DNA of 64,000 nucleotides, taken from an uncultured Desulfobacter sp. (GTDB taxonomy: Bacteria; Desulfobacterota; Desulfobacteria; Desulfobacterales; Desulfobacteraceae). The stretch lies in assembly GCF_963677125.1 (NCBI RefSeq), contig NZ_OY781882.1, positions 1,372,501-1,436,500 on the forward strand, given 5' to 3'. This document shows, piece after piece, positions 8,448-17,274 of the stretch (position 1 is its first letter; each line of letters starts with the position of its first letter). Below the pieces are notes generated by a model. It did no database searches, was not told the DNA's origin, and was given only the letters and a program-made list of their open reading frames with translations. Made by a program: the position numbers and the translations under genes.

Positions 8448-9788
8448 GTGAGCATTATGCTTTTAATGGTGCTCATGGCCGTGTCTGTTTTTTCCGTCAA
8501 TTATTACACCGCCACCCAACAGCGCATGACCATGAATCACCAGGCCGCTGTCCAGGAGGATTTTAGGCGGGGGGCCGTTCTCCAGGAATCTTTGTGGCAG
8601 GTGCTGTCCAACCCCTGCTACCGAACGGTTGCAGCCGGGGAGACCTATACCTTTGACGGGGCTGACTTTAACCGGAAAATTTTGAATTCAAGCCTTACCA
8701 ATCACGAAGACGTGGTGTTGTTCGAAGTGATGTCCCAGGGAAGCACCCAGTCGCTGAACCGTGGATACCGTTATTTCTGTGATGCCGTCACCGGAGAGGT
8801 AGAGCCCCAGCCCGGTGTTACATCAGGATTCAATAAACCCGAAGGGATTGCTTTGGATGCTGATGGGAATCTGTTCATCGCGGATAAAGAGAATAACCGT
8901 ATCGTAATACGAGACAGTGACGGGAACTTGACATTATTTGCCGGTACCGAAACAGCCGGGTACAGCGGTGACGGGGGATTGGCCACCAGTGCCATGCTCA
9001 ATAAACCAGCCGGGGTTTGTGTGGATCCGACCGGGAATGTATACATTGCCGACACGGAAAATCACCGAATCAGGATGGTTGATTCGTCGGGCATGATCAC
9101 CACAGTGGCAGGAACCGGCACCGCAGGCTATGCGGTTAACGGTGGATATGCTGTCAATGCCGAACTGAACACGCCCAATGATCTGTTTTATCACGCCGCT
9201 TCAGACAGCCTTTACATAGCGGATAAAGAGAATTCATGCATCCGTCAGATCAACAGTTCCGGCATCATCACTACAATCGCGGGAACACCGGAGGTGGCCG
9301 GAGACTCCGGGGACGACGGAGATGCAACCCTGGCCCTACTCAACACCCCACGGGGAATTTTTGTCACCCCGGCCGGGGTTTTATACATTGCCGACACAGA
9401 GAATTCCAGGATTCGCAAGGTTGAGTCCGACATCATCACCACCGTGGCCGGAAGCAGTCAAAGCGGGTTTAAAGGAGATGATGGTGATGCCACATCGGCA
9501 CGGCTTGACACTCCCTGGAATATTGCCTTGGACACCAGCGGCAATCTATATATTGCAGATACTGGAAATCACCGGATCAGGCGGGTTTGCGGTTCCGACG
9601 GTATTATCCAAACCATCGCCGGCGGACTCTCGGGCTTTACCGATAATGTCGAGGCGGTTGAGGCTCAATTTGATACGCCCAGTGCCATTGCCCTGCCCTC
9701 AATTCTGGAGGGAAAAACATTTTTTGTCAGTGACAAAGAGAACAGCACCATTCGAATCATTTCTTTTGAAATTGATGATCGGTTTTAG
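8448..9788 (+). CDS. Pilin-like N-terminal helix fused to NHL beta-propeller (putative GspK position)
   Basis: From GTG 8448 the frame gives 446 residues: a hydrophobic segment (SIMLLMVLMAVSVFSV), a GspK/pilin-like region (to about 110), then five to six NHL repeats of about 55 residues, each with the pattern P-x-G-[IV]-x-[LV]-D-x-x-G-N-[LV]-[FY]-I-A-D followed by N-x-R-I-R. These would form a six-bladed propeller. Codons immediately upstream in the same frame read QDGFLLV, a prepilin-peptidase-like site, so GTG 8448 is probably not the true start. An ATG at 8368 lies in another frame and would join this one if the A tract at 8424-8428 had one more A. It is the last gene before a strong terminator. 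Its role as tip pseudopilin or cell-surface sensor is inferred. Confidence 0.7.
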   Translation: MSIMLLMVLMAVSVFSVNYYTATQQRMTMNHQAAVQEDFRRGAVLQESLWQVLSNPCYRTVAAGETYTFDGADFNRKILNSSLTNHEDVVLFEVMSQGSTQSLNRGYRYFCDAVTGEVEPQPGVTSGFNKPEGIALDADGNLFIADKENNRIVIRDSDGNLTLFAGTETAGYSGDGGLATSAMLNKPAGVCVDPTGNVYIADTENHRIRMVDSSGMITTVAGTGTAGYAVNGGYAVNAELNTPNDLFYHAASDSLYIADKENSCIRQINSSGIITTIAGTPEVAGDSGDDGDATLALLNTPRGIFVTPAGVLYIADTENSRIRKVESDIITTVAGSSQSGFKGDDGDATSARLDTPWNIALDTSGNLYIADTGNHRIRRVCGSDGIIQTIAGGLSGFTDNVEAVEAQFDTPSAIALPSILEGKTFFVSDKENSTIRIISFEIDDRF

Positions 9789-9825
9789 GCCTATGGTTCG
9801 ATAGGGGCTTACCTATAGTCTGCAT

Positions 9826-9864
9826 AAAAAGCCGTTCGGATATGTTTATCCGAACGGCTTTTTT
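9826..9864 (+). terminator. Rho-independent terminator of the secretion operon
   Basis: A perfect 15-bp stem, AAAAGCCGTTCGGAT with loop ATGTTT and its reverse complement, followed by a run of T. It lies 38 bp after the stop of the NHL-protein gene. Confidence 0.92.
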
Positions 9865-10127
9865 GGTTTTCAGGTTTAAACAATCCATGTGTCACCTTGT
9901 AACGTTATATTTTTTATGTAACGTTACTTCTAATTAACGCTTTAATTCTTTTTGCCTTTTAAAATATTTTTTTAACCCTTGATTTCAAATAGATAACAAA
10001 GTTTTTTTGTTCAGCCTAAAAACACCCCACACTCTGGCACAGACTGTGAATAGACTGTTCTTCAGTGATTTGAACGCTGTATTGCGTAGCTAAACGAGAA
10101 TTATGATATTCAAGGGAGTTTTAAGTA
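9865..10127 (+). other. Intergenic region, AT-rich leader of the CoA-disulfide reductase gene
   Basis: This 263-bp stretch holds no gene. It is AT-rich from 9901 to 10010 and carries the paired TGTAACGTTA boxes described separately. A ribosome site AAGGGAG lies at about 10111-10117, 11 bp before the GTG start at 10128. I see no clear -35/-10 pair; the A/T runs at 9951-9975 are the likely promoter area. Confidence 0.5.
9898..9927. promoter_or_regulatory. Paired TGTAACGTTA boxes, candidate operator
   Basis: Two exact copies of TGTAACGTTA at 9898-9907 and 9917-9926, spaced 19 bp start to start (close to two helical turns). Each contains the palindrome TAACGTTA; with the next base the second copy becomes the full palindrome GTAACGTTAC. 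They lie about 200 bp upstream of the CoA-disulfide reductase gene. Geometry fits a dimeric repressor or redox/sulfur regulator; no regulator gene is adjacent. Confidence 0.45.
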
Positions 10128-11822
10128 GTGAGAAGAAAAGTACTGATTATCGGTGGCGTTGCATGCGGTCCTAAAGCCGCTTCCCGGATTAAACGACTCG
10201 ACCCGGACACTGAAGTAACCATTCTTGAAAAAGGCGAACTGCTCTCCTATGCAGGATGTGGATTGCCATATTATATTTCCGGACAGGTTCAAAATGGCGA
10301 TGATTTGATGACTACCCCGGCAGGTGTTGTCAGGGATCCTAATTTTTTTAAAATGGTTAAAGATATTCAGGTCAAAAATCATACCCTGGCCGAATCCATT
10401 GACCGTGAAAACAAAGTTGTTAACGCCGTTGATCTTACAACCGGAAATAAAATTGACTATGAATATGACGCCCTTGTCCTTTCCGTAGGAAGTCAGTTCA
10501 AAAAACCGCCGTTTCCCGGCATTGATCTGACAGGGGTGCATTTTCTTCAAACAGTGGAAGATGCAAAAGGCATCAGAGATGAGAACGGACCCCTGGAAGG
10601 GAAAAATGCCGTGGTGATTGGTGCCGGACTCATCGGCCTTGAGGCCACGGAATCTTTGAAGGCCCAGGGGATGAACATTACCATGATCGAAATGGCAGAC
10701 CAGGCCATGGGAAATATGTTTGATCATGAAATGGTGTATCATCTTCATAATGAACTTAGGAAAAACGGGGTTGAACTCAAAACCTTGGAAACGGTCCGGG
10801 AAATTAAAGGAAATGACCAATCGACAGTACAATCCGTTGTCACGGACAAAGGAGAATACCCTGCAGATTTGGTCCTGGTTGCTGTGGGGGTAAATCCCAA
10901 TACCCAGCTTGCAAAAGAGGCCGGCCTTGATATTGGTGAGACCGGTGCTATCCGGGTGGATAGTTCCATGCGGACCTCAGATCCTGATATTTATGCTGGT
11001 GGGGACTGTGTTGAAAACGTTTCAATTATCACAGGAAAACCCATGTTTGCACCCATGGGGTCTACTGCCAACAAACACGGCAGAATCATCGGCGATAATA
11101 TTTGCGGCATATCTTCTGAATTCAAGGGGATTTGTGGTACGGCCATCTGCCGGGTTTTCGGTATCAATGTCTCCCGAACAGGCCTGACTGAAAAACAGGC
11201 TAAAGATATGGGCTATGACTGCGTTACCGTATTAAGCCCCGCGCCTGACAAGCCCCACTTTCTTGACGAGGCCAAACTGATTATTGTGAAACTGGTGGTG
11301 GACAAAGCGACCCATAAACTTTTAGGCGCCCAGATCGTGGGCCCCGGCGATGTGGCAAAACGTATGGAAGTGGTTGTGGCCAATATTGCGTCCGGATCCA
11401 AAGTAACCGACATTGCCCAGTATGATCTGGCCTATGCACCGCCCTTTTCACCTGCCATGGACAATATTATCACAGCGGCCAATATTGCTGAAAACAAACT
11501 TTATAATATCGGCAGTTCCCTGACACCTGTGGAGGTCCAGGCCAAAATAGATAACGGCGATGATTTCATATTCCTTGATGTGCGTTCACCCAAGGAGTTC
11601 GAGCAGATGCGCATTGAAGATCCCAGGATTAAACTGCTCCCCTTGGGTCAGTTGAGAAACTGCTTGATGGATTTGCCAATGGATAAGGAGATTATCGCGT
11701 TTTGCAAAATCTCTTTACGTGGCTATGAAGCCGAACGTATCCTGACCGGCGCAGGCTACACAAACGTAAAATATATGGACGGCGGGGTGGTGTGCTGGCC
11801 ATATAAAAAATTTGTTGCATAA
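10128..11822 (+). CDS. CoA-disulfide / NADH-dependent persulfide reductase with rhodanese domain
   Basis: 564 residues. The N terminus (VLIIGGVACGPKAASR) is the FAD-binding fold. The single redox Cys44 in SYAGCGLPYY marks the CoA-disulfide reductase/Npsr family. A second nucleotide fold (VVIGAGLIGLEATESL, about 165-180) binds NAD(P)H, and a dimerisation domain follows. The C-terminal rhodanese domain (about 465-564) has its catalytic Cys526 in FCKISLRGYEAE. Family members reduce CoA-persulfide or polysulfide and link elemental sulfur to CoA thiol pools in the cytoplasm. The start is GTG 10128 with an AAGGGAG ribosome site. It is monocistronic and convergent with the next gene, with only 10 bp between stops. 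Confidence 0.9.
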   Translation: MRRKVLIIGGVACGPKAASRIKRLDPDTEVTILEKGELLSYAGCGLPYYISGQVQNGDDLMTTPAGVVRDPNFFKMVKDIQVKNHTLAESIDRENKVVNAVDLTTGNKIDYEYDALVLSVGSQFKKPPFPGIDLTGVHFLQTVEDAKGIRDENGPLEGKNAVVIGAGLIGLEATESLKAQGMNITMIEMADQAMGNMFDHEMVYHLHNELRKNGVELKTLETVREIKGNDQSTVQSVVTDKGEYPADLVLVAVGVNPNTQLAKEAGLDIGETGAIRVDSSMRTSDPDIYAGGDCVENVSIITGKPMFAPMGSTANKHGRIIGDNICGISSEFKGICGTAICRVFGINVSRTGLTEKQAKDMGYDCVTVLSPAPDKPHFLDEAKLIIVKLVVDKATHKLLGAQIVGPGDVAKRMEVVVANIASGSKVTDIAQYDLAYAPPFSPAMDNIITAANIAENKLYNIGSSLTPVEVQAKIDNGDDFIFLDVRSPKEFEQMRIEDPRIKLLPLGQLRNCLMDLPMDKEIIAFCKISLRGYEAERILTGAGYTNVKYMDGGVVCWPYKKFVA

Positions 11823-11832
11823 CGTGATTGGG

Positions 11833-12942
11833 CTAAAGCAGGCTGTTGTCTAATTTGCAACGGTCTGCGGCGGCCCTGTCCAGCATATGCGCAAGCGCTT
11901 TGGGTTTTCCGGGGAAAAACCCAAAGGTTTTCATCCATACCTCTTCATCTTCCATGCAAAAATAGACGGCGACGTCGGGGGCAATCTGCTTGAAGACGGC
12001 GGCAAGGCGCTGGTACATGGCGATGCGTAACGGTTTGAAATAACGCATCTTATTGTCGAGTCCTGTGATAAATTCACCATAGGCAATAGTTGACTTAGGA
12101 AACCGGGCTTCAATGATGGATTTTAGATGGGGCATGAATCTGAATGTCCCAATGGATATCCAAACAACATCTTCGGGACTGACGTGGTCAAAGATGGCTT
12201 CAATCACCTTTTCATAAGCATTTTCACACCCGGGATAGAGAAAAATGGGATCAAAATGAAACGCCACCCGAAATCCCTTTGACACAGCTTTGGCTGCGGC
12301 CTTAAGCCTAGCGGCAAGCGAGGCCGTACCCCGCTCTTGGGAAGCTATCATCTCAGGGGTATTTACGGACCAGGACAAAATGGTCTTTTGGTTGTGCGCT
12401 AAGTCTAAAAGTGAGTCTATATTCACGGTTTTTGTTTTCAGTTCAAGGACTGCCCGGTCCTGGGCCGCAAATTTTTCAACCAAAAATTTGGGCATCAAGC
12501 TGACCGGTTCCCAGATCAGGGAGTCCGTGTACTCGCCAGTGCCGATGCGCAAAATAGTGTCCCCGCAAAAAACCGGGTCCAATGCAGCAGCGTACTGGTC
12601 AAAGCCTGCAAAATATTGAAGCACAGGGGGATGAAAATAGGCCTGCAAAATACAGTAGGAACAGTCCATGGTGCAAAACGTGCCGCAATGAAAAATAGTG
12701 TAATCACAGCAGGTGTAGTGGCTGGTTCCCGGGCACTGACGAATCAGGGCACCCTTATTTGTGGTGATATAAAGCACCTTTTTGGCGAAACCCACAGGAT
12801 CATCCGCCTGATTAATCAGGTCGTACACAGGTTTTGAGTCTGCAACCGTCTCCGGTGCTGTTTTAACTTTTGAAATCAGGTACTCAATTTCCGGTGTCCG
12901 ATCCAGATCCTTGTCTATGAATACCCGGGTTGGACGAATCAT
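11833..12942 (-). CDS. Spore photoproduct lyase-like radical SAM protein
   Basis: 369 residues. The cysteine cluster at Cys90, Cys94 and Cys97 (FCTMDCSYCILQ) is a CxxxCxxC radical SAM [4Fe-4S] site. The surrounding sequence (CCDYTIFHCGTFC, YFHPPVLQYFAG) and the C-terminal part (SIGTFRFMP, YGEFITGLDNKMRYFKP) match the SplB-like family widespread in non-sporulating bacteria. True SplB repairs the spore photoproduct in UV-damaged DNA; the function of the non-sporulator branch is not established. Its gene overlaps the ParB-like gene by four bases, so the two proteins are co-translated. Confidence 0.82.
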   Translation of the reverse strand: MIRPTRVFIDKDLDRTPEIEYLISKVKTAPETVADSKPVYDLINQADDPVGFAKKVLYITTNKGALIRQCPGTSHYTCCDYTIFHCGTFCTMDCSYCILQAYFHPPVLQYFAGFDQYAAALDPVFCGDTILRIGTGEYTDSLIWEPVSLMPKFLVEKFAAQDRAVLELKTKTVNIDSLLDLAHNQKTILSWSVNTPEMIASQERGTASLAARLKAAAKAVSKGFRVAFHFDPIFLYPGCENAYEKVIEAIFDHVSPEDVVWISIGTFRFMPHLKSIIEARFPKSTIAYGEFITGLDNKMRYFKPLRIAMYQRLAAVFKQIAPDVAVYFCMEDEEVWMKTFGFFPGKPKALAHMLDRAAADRCKLDNSLL

Positions 12943-13919
12943 ATTTTGTTGTCCACAAGATTTTTAAAGTCAGGCAGTTCGATAAGTTCAGTCAGGCAGT
13001 TGAGACGCGTTCTAAACTCATCCACATTTTTAAATTCCATTTGCATGGCATAAACCATCCCCTCAAAATTTTCCGGAACCGACAGCTGAAGCCCGGAATC
13101 CAATCCAAGGGCATTGATGCGTTTCCGGGCCAGGTCTTTAGCGGCCGTTAACGCAGGAAAACGTCGTTGGGCAAGAAATGCCTTGAACTGTTTGCCAAGC
13201 GCGCTCATATCCCGATGCACGTCAACGTCTAAGCCATCGCTCTGATCAACGCCTATGGGGCTTTCTTGAATAAGCCTTTCAAGACTGATCTTTTCAAGGG
13301 CGCATATCTCTTTGGCCCACGAGATGATTTCCATCTGGATGCCTGAGGATACTTTAATAAGGGAAAAAAGATGTAAAAACTTAGCTTGGGTATCTGGATC
13401 CATGGACACAAGATTTTTACACGCCTTAATGGATATTTTATTTTGATCCAACAGCTCGAGAACAGAATCAGGCATGGCATGGATGCGCGACAAGGTCTTA
13501 ATATAACCCGTATTCATTGGCCTGTTAAAGATAGATGTGGCGTTTTTTGCGATATCTTTGGCATCCATAAAACGCAATAAAAGCCCTGTGGCCCGAATGA
13601 GTTCTGAAGCGGTCAGTTCCCTTGAAAATGCATTTTCGGTTACAGCGGCAATTGCCGCATCAAATTGTTTGCCTGCAGGCATGACATGGCAGGTGATCCG
13701 CGACAATCCCGCATGCCGGGCGGCTTCAATCCGCCTGAACCCCGACACCACACTGTATTGATCCGGTTCGCCCAACACCAGGGGCGCAACCATGATGCCA
13801 TACTGTGAGATGGATTCCCTTAACTGTTCAATGTCATAATGGGGCCCTGTAACGCGAAACCCGGTGTCTGAAAGGTCAATCTCAGACACCGGGATATCAG
13901 TAAATGTTATATCTGTCAT
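12939..13919 (-). CDS. ParB-like nuclease/CTPase-domain protein
   Basis: 326 residues. The N-terminal 110 residues have the ParB/Sulfiredoxin fold pattern (DLSDTGFRV, LRESISQYGIMVAPLVL, SVVSGFRRIEAARHAG with the GxRR motif and TENAFSREL). A helical region follows with KOR-like ParB character (about 115-230). It is not a chromosomal parB by context: no parA or parS is nearby, and it is sandwiched between purC (3-bp gap) and the SPL-like gene (4-bp overlap). It may supply DNA binding for the radical SAM partner; this is inference. Confidence 0.75.
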   Translation of the reverse strand: MTDITFTDIPVSEIDLSDTGFRVTGPHYDIEQLRESISQYGIMVAPLVLGEPDQYSVVSGFRRIEAARHAGLSRITCHVMPAGKQFDAAIAAVTENAFSRELTASELIRATGLLLRFMDAKDIAKNATSIFNRPMNTGYIKTLSRIHAMPDSVLELLDQNKISIKACKNLVSMDPDTQAKFLHLFSLIKVSSGIQMEIISWAKEICALEKISLERLIQESPIGVDQSDGLDVDVHRDMSALGKQFKAFLAQRRFPALTAAKDLARKRINALGLDSGLQLSVPENFEGMVYAMQMEFKNVDEFRTRLNCLTELIELPDFKNLVDNKI

Positions 13920-13922
13920 GGA

Positions 13923-14810
13923 TCAGATGGTTTTTCCGGTCAGCCGGGTAAAAATTTCCTTGTAGGTTTTGCTGGTATTGTCAATGACCTCCTGGGGCAA
14001 CTTGGGACCCGGCGGGGTTTTGCCCCAGCCTGAATTGGTCAGCCAGTCCCTGACGGTCTGTTTGTCAAAACTTTTCTGCCCTCTGCCGGGAGCATAATCA
14101 TCCAAAGGCCAGAACCTGGATGAATCCGGGGTCATAATTTCATCAATCAGGATAATTTCACCATCAAGCAGGCCGAACTCAAATTTTGTGTCCGCTATGA
14201 TAATGCCTTTTTCCAAGGCAAAGGCAGCGCCGCGGTTGTAAATTTCAAGGCTGAGGTCGCGCAGTTTTTCTGCTGTCTCTTTGCCAAGAATATTTACGGC
14301 TTCATCAAAGCCGATATTAATGTCATGATCACCGATTTCAGCCTTGGTGGACGGTGTAAAAAGCGGTGCTTCAAGTTTGTCGGACTCCTTAAGCCCCTGG
14401 GGCAACTTGATATTGCACACATGGCCTTCGGATTGGTAGGATTTCCAGCCCGACCCCGAAATATATCCCCTGACAATACACTCCACAGCCATGGGCTCAG
14501 CTTTTTTGACCAGCATGCTGCGGCCTTCAAGTTTGTCTTTATATTTCTGAAACGCTTCCGGATAATCATTTACATCCGTGCTGATAATATGATTTTTAAC
14601 AATGCTCTCCATCTGCTTAAACCAAAACACGGAAATCTGGTTCAATACCTTGCCCTTGTCCGGAATGGCATCGGGCAGCACCACGTCAAACGCGGAAAGC
14701 CGGTCGGTTGTTACCATGAGCAGGGCATCGCCCGTATCAAAAATGTCCCTGACCTTTCCTTGTCTGATCAGCGGCAATCCTTCATATTCTGTTCCGGGTA
14801 TAATGCTCAA
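13923..14810 (-). CDS. purC: Phosphoribosylaminoimidazole-succinocarboxamide synthase
   Basis: 295 residues, SAICAR synthetase of de novo purine synthesis. It condenses CAIR with aspartate using ATP in the cytoplasm. Diagnostic motifs are visible: [20 protein letters not shown] near the N terminus, [34 protein letters not shown] (about 130-145), DTKFEFGL and [15 protein letters not shown]. The length matches the family's longer eukaryote/proteobacterial-like form. It is the first gene of a minus-strand operon with the ParB-like and SPL-like genes. A ribosome site (GGAGG in AGGAGGAAAG) precedes the ATG at 14810. Confidence 0.95.
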   Translation of the reverse strand: MSIIPGTEYEGLPLIRQGKVRDIFDTGDALLMVTTDRLSAFDVVLPDAIPDKGKVLNQISVFWFKQMESIVKNHIISTDVNDYPEAFQKYKDKLEGRSMLVKKAEPMAVECIVRGYISGSGWKSYQSEGHVCNIKLPQGLKESDKLEAPLFTPSTKAEIGDHDINIGFDEAVNILGKETAEKLRDLSLEIYNRGAAFALEKGIIIADTKFEFGLLDGEIILIDEIMTPDSSRFWPLDDYAPGRGQKSFDKQTVRDWLTNSGWGKTPPGPKLPQEVIDNTSKTYKEIFTRLTGKTI

Positions 14811-15305
14811 GCTTTCCTCCTGTATTTACAATTTAATTTAAAAATTTTGCTGATAAATTTATCACACAATGATTTATTTTACTATTCAGACCGATAAAAA
14901 TAAACTTGAAAACTATTTTTTCAAGGGCTGTTCAGGCAAGGAATCGCGCCGATTTTCAGTAGAAATGTTCTTTTTTTAAAACGAGGCATAAATATACTTT
15001 TTCTTTTAATTCCATATATTTATAAATTTTGTAGAAAAAACTTTTTTTCTTGACAAAGACTGTTTTTTTGATAAAAGAGAAAAGTAGTTCATTTTCAAAA
15101 AGATCCTTTCCGGGTAATGCAAGAAGCTGCCTGGAAGATTAAATTTTACAACGCTGGCTTAAATTCATTGGACCAGCAGATCATTGATTTATGCACCTTC
15201 GCCGGATTTTAAACAATTGCTTCATGACGTGAGCGGATTGTTAATGCGCAAATAATTCGTTCTCTGATTGCAGATTAGGAATAATCATTAACAGGAGCAT
15301 GAGTT
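14811..15305. other. Divergent intergenic region between purC and the injection system
   Basis: 495 bp without a supported gene, strongly AT-rich from about 14820 to 15090. It should contain the minus-strand purC promoter and the plus-strand promoter of the contractile injection operon (candidate at 15050-15077). A leader of about 220 nt would precede the sheath gene; I see no obvious riboswitch or terminator in it. Confidence 0.6.
15050..15077 (+). promoter_or_regulatory. Candidate sigma-70 promoter of the injection-system operon
   Basis: TTGACA at 15050-15055 is a consensus -35 box. TAAAAG at 15072-15077, 16 bp downstream, is a moderate -10 box. It is the best match in the divergent region and points toward the sheath gene. 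The same -10 hexamer TAAAAG is found 17 bp after TTGTCA ahead of the tRNA gene at 52780. Confidence 0.45.
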
Positions 15306-17249
15306 ATGCCTATCGCTACATCGTATCCTGGTGTGTATGTACAAGAAATTTCCAGCGGTGTTCGCACCATCACGGGTGTCTCCACCTCGGTGGCGGCCTT
15401 TGTCGGATTCTTTTCCAAGGGCCCTATGGAAAAGGCTGTCCAAGTCTTTAACATGGCGGATTTCACCCTGGAATTTGGCGGGCTTCATGCCCAGAGCGAA
15501 GCCGGCTACGCAATCCAGCAATTTTTTGCCAACGGTGGGGCAGAGGCCTGGATTATCCGCACTGCGACCGGGGCTGAACAGGCAAGTGTCGAGATTCTTG
15601 ATGGTATCGGTAGCAGCAGCAAAGCTATGGAAGTAACCGCCATTAATCCAGGATCGTGGGGGAACCGTCTACGGGTGAGGATAGATCCCATCTCACCCTC
15701 CCTGGCCAATGCCGAATCAAATCCATTCAATATGACCGTTTTTCTGGTTGAGGAGTCAGATGGTCGTGAGATGGCCGTCCAATCCGAAGAATTTCTTGGA
15801 TTGACCGTGAACGCCTCGGATGCCCGTTTTGTTGAACCTGTCGTTAACGACAGGTTCAGCGGATCCAAACTGGTCCAGGTCTCAGTGGAAAAAAACGCAA
15901 ACAATCCCCTTCAGAATGGAACTTTGTCTGGTGAGTTGCCATCCGAACTTGTCATCACAAATGATACCCCCCAGCTCACAGTCACCATTGGATCCGAGGA
16001 GAACTCAGGCACAGCCACCTTAACAAATAAACCAACGACAATTGCACAAGCCAGGACACTTCTCGAGAAAGCGATCCAGGAAGCCAGACCGGAACTCCGC
16101 GCCTTTTCCAGCGCCTCCGTTACGATTGTTGGAGATCATCTGAGAATAATGGCTGGTCCAACTGATTCAAACTCCCGTGTGACTTTTGCTGTAACAGCTG
16201 AAGACTCAACATCTGCCGGCGAGCTACAACTTGAAACAGCACAGACTAACGTTCAAACATATGCATTAGGCAGCAAAGTAATAGCCGGTACAGCCCAAGG
16301 TGGCGGAACGCCTGGAGACAATGGCACGCTCCCCAACGGCACTGCACTGCGTGGCCGGCGCAGTGACAAATCCGGCATTTACGCCCTGGAAGATGTGGAC
16401 CTCTTTAACCTGCTTTGTATCCCCCGTGCATCAGTGGTTGGTGATGATGCGCTTTCCGCAGATGAGGCCTTTGCAGTGCAACGGGCCGCCATTGATTATT
16501 GCGAAGAGCGCAGGGCTTTTTTCCTTATGGATACACCCACCGGCAGAGATGAGGTGCAGGAGATAAAAGAGTGGCTCGAAGAGAATGCCGGCCTGCGCCA
16601 CAAAAACGCAGCATTGTACTTTCCCCGCATTGAGATCCCTGATCCGCTCAACGGGTTCAGGCTTCGCTCCGTGGGGGCCTGTGGTACCATTGCCGGGCTC
16701 TACGCCCGTACCGACAGTACCCGCGGGGTATGGAAAGCGCCGGCCGGAACCGAGGCCACACTGAAAAACGCCAAGCAGCTGGAATATTGCCTGACGGACC
16801 GGCAAAACGGCACACTCAATCCCCTGGCCATCAACTGCCTGCGCAACTTCCCTGTCTACGGCCCAGTGTGCTGGGGCGCAAGAACCCTTGACGGCAGTGA
16901 CCAGCAGGCATCGGAATGGAAGTATGTACCCATCAGGCGGTTGGCCCTGTTTATCGAAGAGAGCCTTTTTCGCGGCACACAGTGGGTGGTCTTCGAGCCC
17001 AACGACGAACCGTTGTGGGCACAGATTCGTTTGAACATCGGCGCGTTTATGCATGACCTGTTCCGTCAAGGCGCCTTCCAGGGCAAAGCCCCCCGGGAGG
17101 CCTATTTCGTTAAATGCGACAAGGAGACTAACCCCCAGAGCGATATCAACAAAGGCATTGTCAATATCCTTGTGGGCTTTGCCCCACTCAAACCGGCAGA
17201 ATTCGTGATGATCAGCATCCAGCAGATTGCCGGACAGATCGAGGTATAA
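15306..17249 (+). CDS. Contractile injection system sheath protein (Afp/PVC-type)
   Basis: 647 residues. The N terminus (SYPGVYVQEISSGVRTITGVSTSVAAFVG) is the signature of phage tail sheath proteins of the Afp2-4/Pvc2-4 type. The C-terminal half has the conserved sheath fold (RRLALFIEESLFRGTQWVVFEPND, LWAQIRLNIGAFMHDLFRQGAFQG, YFVKCDKETN). The middle (about 200-340) holds a variable inserted domain rich in Thr/Ser. The protein polymerises round the tube and contracts to drive injection. Only one sheath gene is present, whereas Afp and PVC have three. It is the first gene of the operon, with ribosome site AGGAG upstream of ATG 15306. Confidence 0.95.
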   Translation: MPIATSYPGVYVQEISSGVRTITGVSTSVAAFVGFFSKGPMEKAVQVFNMADFTLEFGGLHAQSEAGYAIQQFFANGGAEAWIIRTATGAEQASVEILDGIGSSSKAMEVTAINPGSWGNRLRVRIDPISPSLANAESNPFNMTVFLVEESDGREMAVQSEEFLGLTVNASDARFVEPVVNDRFSGSKLVQVSVEKNANNPLQNGTLSGELPSELVITNDTPQLTVTIGSEENSGTATLTNKPTTIAQARTLLEKAIQEARPELRAFSSASVTIVGDHLRIMAGPTDSNSRVTFAVTAEDSTSAGELQLETAQTNVQTYALGSKVIAGTAQGGGTPGDNGTLPNGTALRGRRSDKSGIYALEDVDLFNLLCIPRASVVGDDALSADEAFAVQRAAIDYCEERRAFFLMDTPTGRDEVQEIKEWLEENAGLRHKNAALYFPRIEIPDPLNGFRLRSVGACGTIAGLYARTDSTRGVWKAPAGTEATLKNAKQLEYCLTDRQNGTLNPLAINCLRNFPVYGPVCWGARTLDGSDQQASEWKYVPIRRLALFIEESLFRGTQWVVFEPNDEPLWAQIRLNIGAFMHDLFRQGAFQGKAPREAYFVKCDKETNPQSDINKGIVNILVGFAPLKPAEFVMISIQQIAGQIEV

Positions 17250-17267
17250 GGAATCGAGGTATAAGGA
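17238..17267 (+). repeat. 15-bp tandem duplication at the sheath/tube junction
   Basis: ATCGAGGTATAAGGA occurs twice in tandem (17238-17252 and 17253-17267). The first copy encodes the last sheath codons and its TAA stop. The second copy runs into the ribosome site AAGGAGAAGG of the tube gene. Confidence 0.9.
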
Positions 17268-17274
17268 GAAGGTT

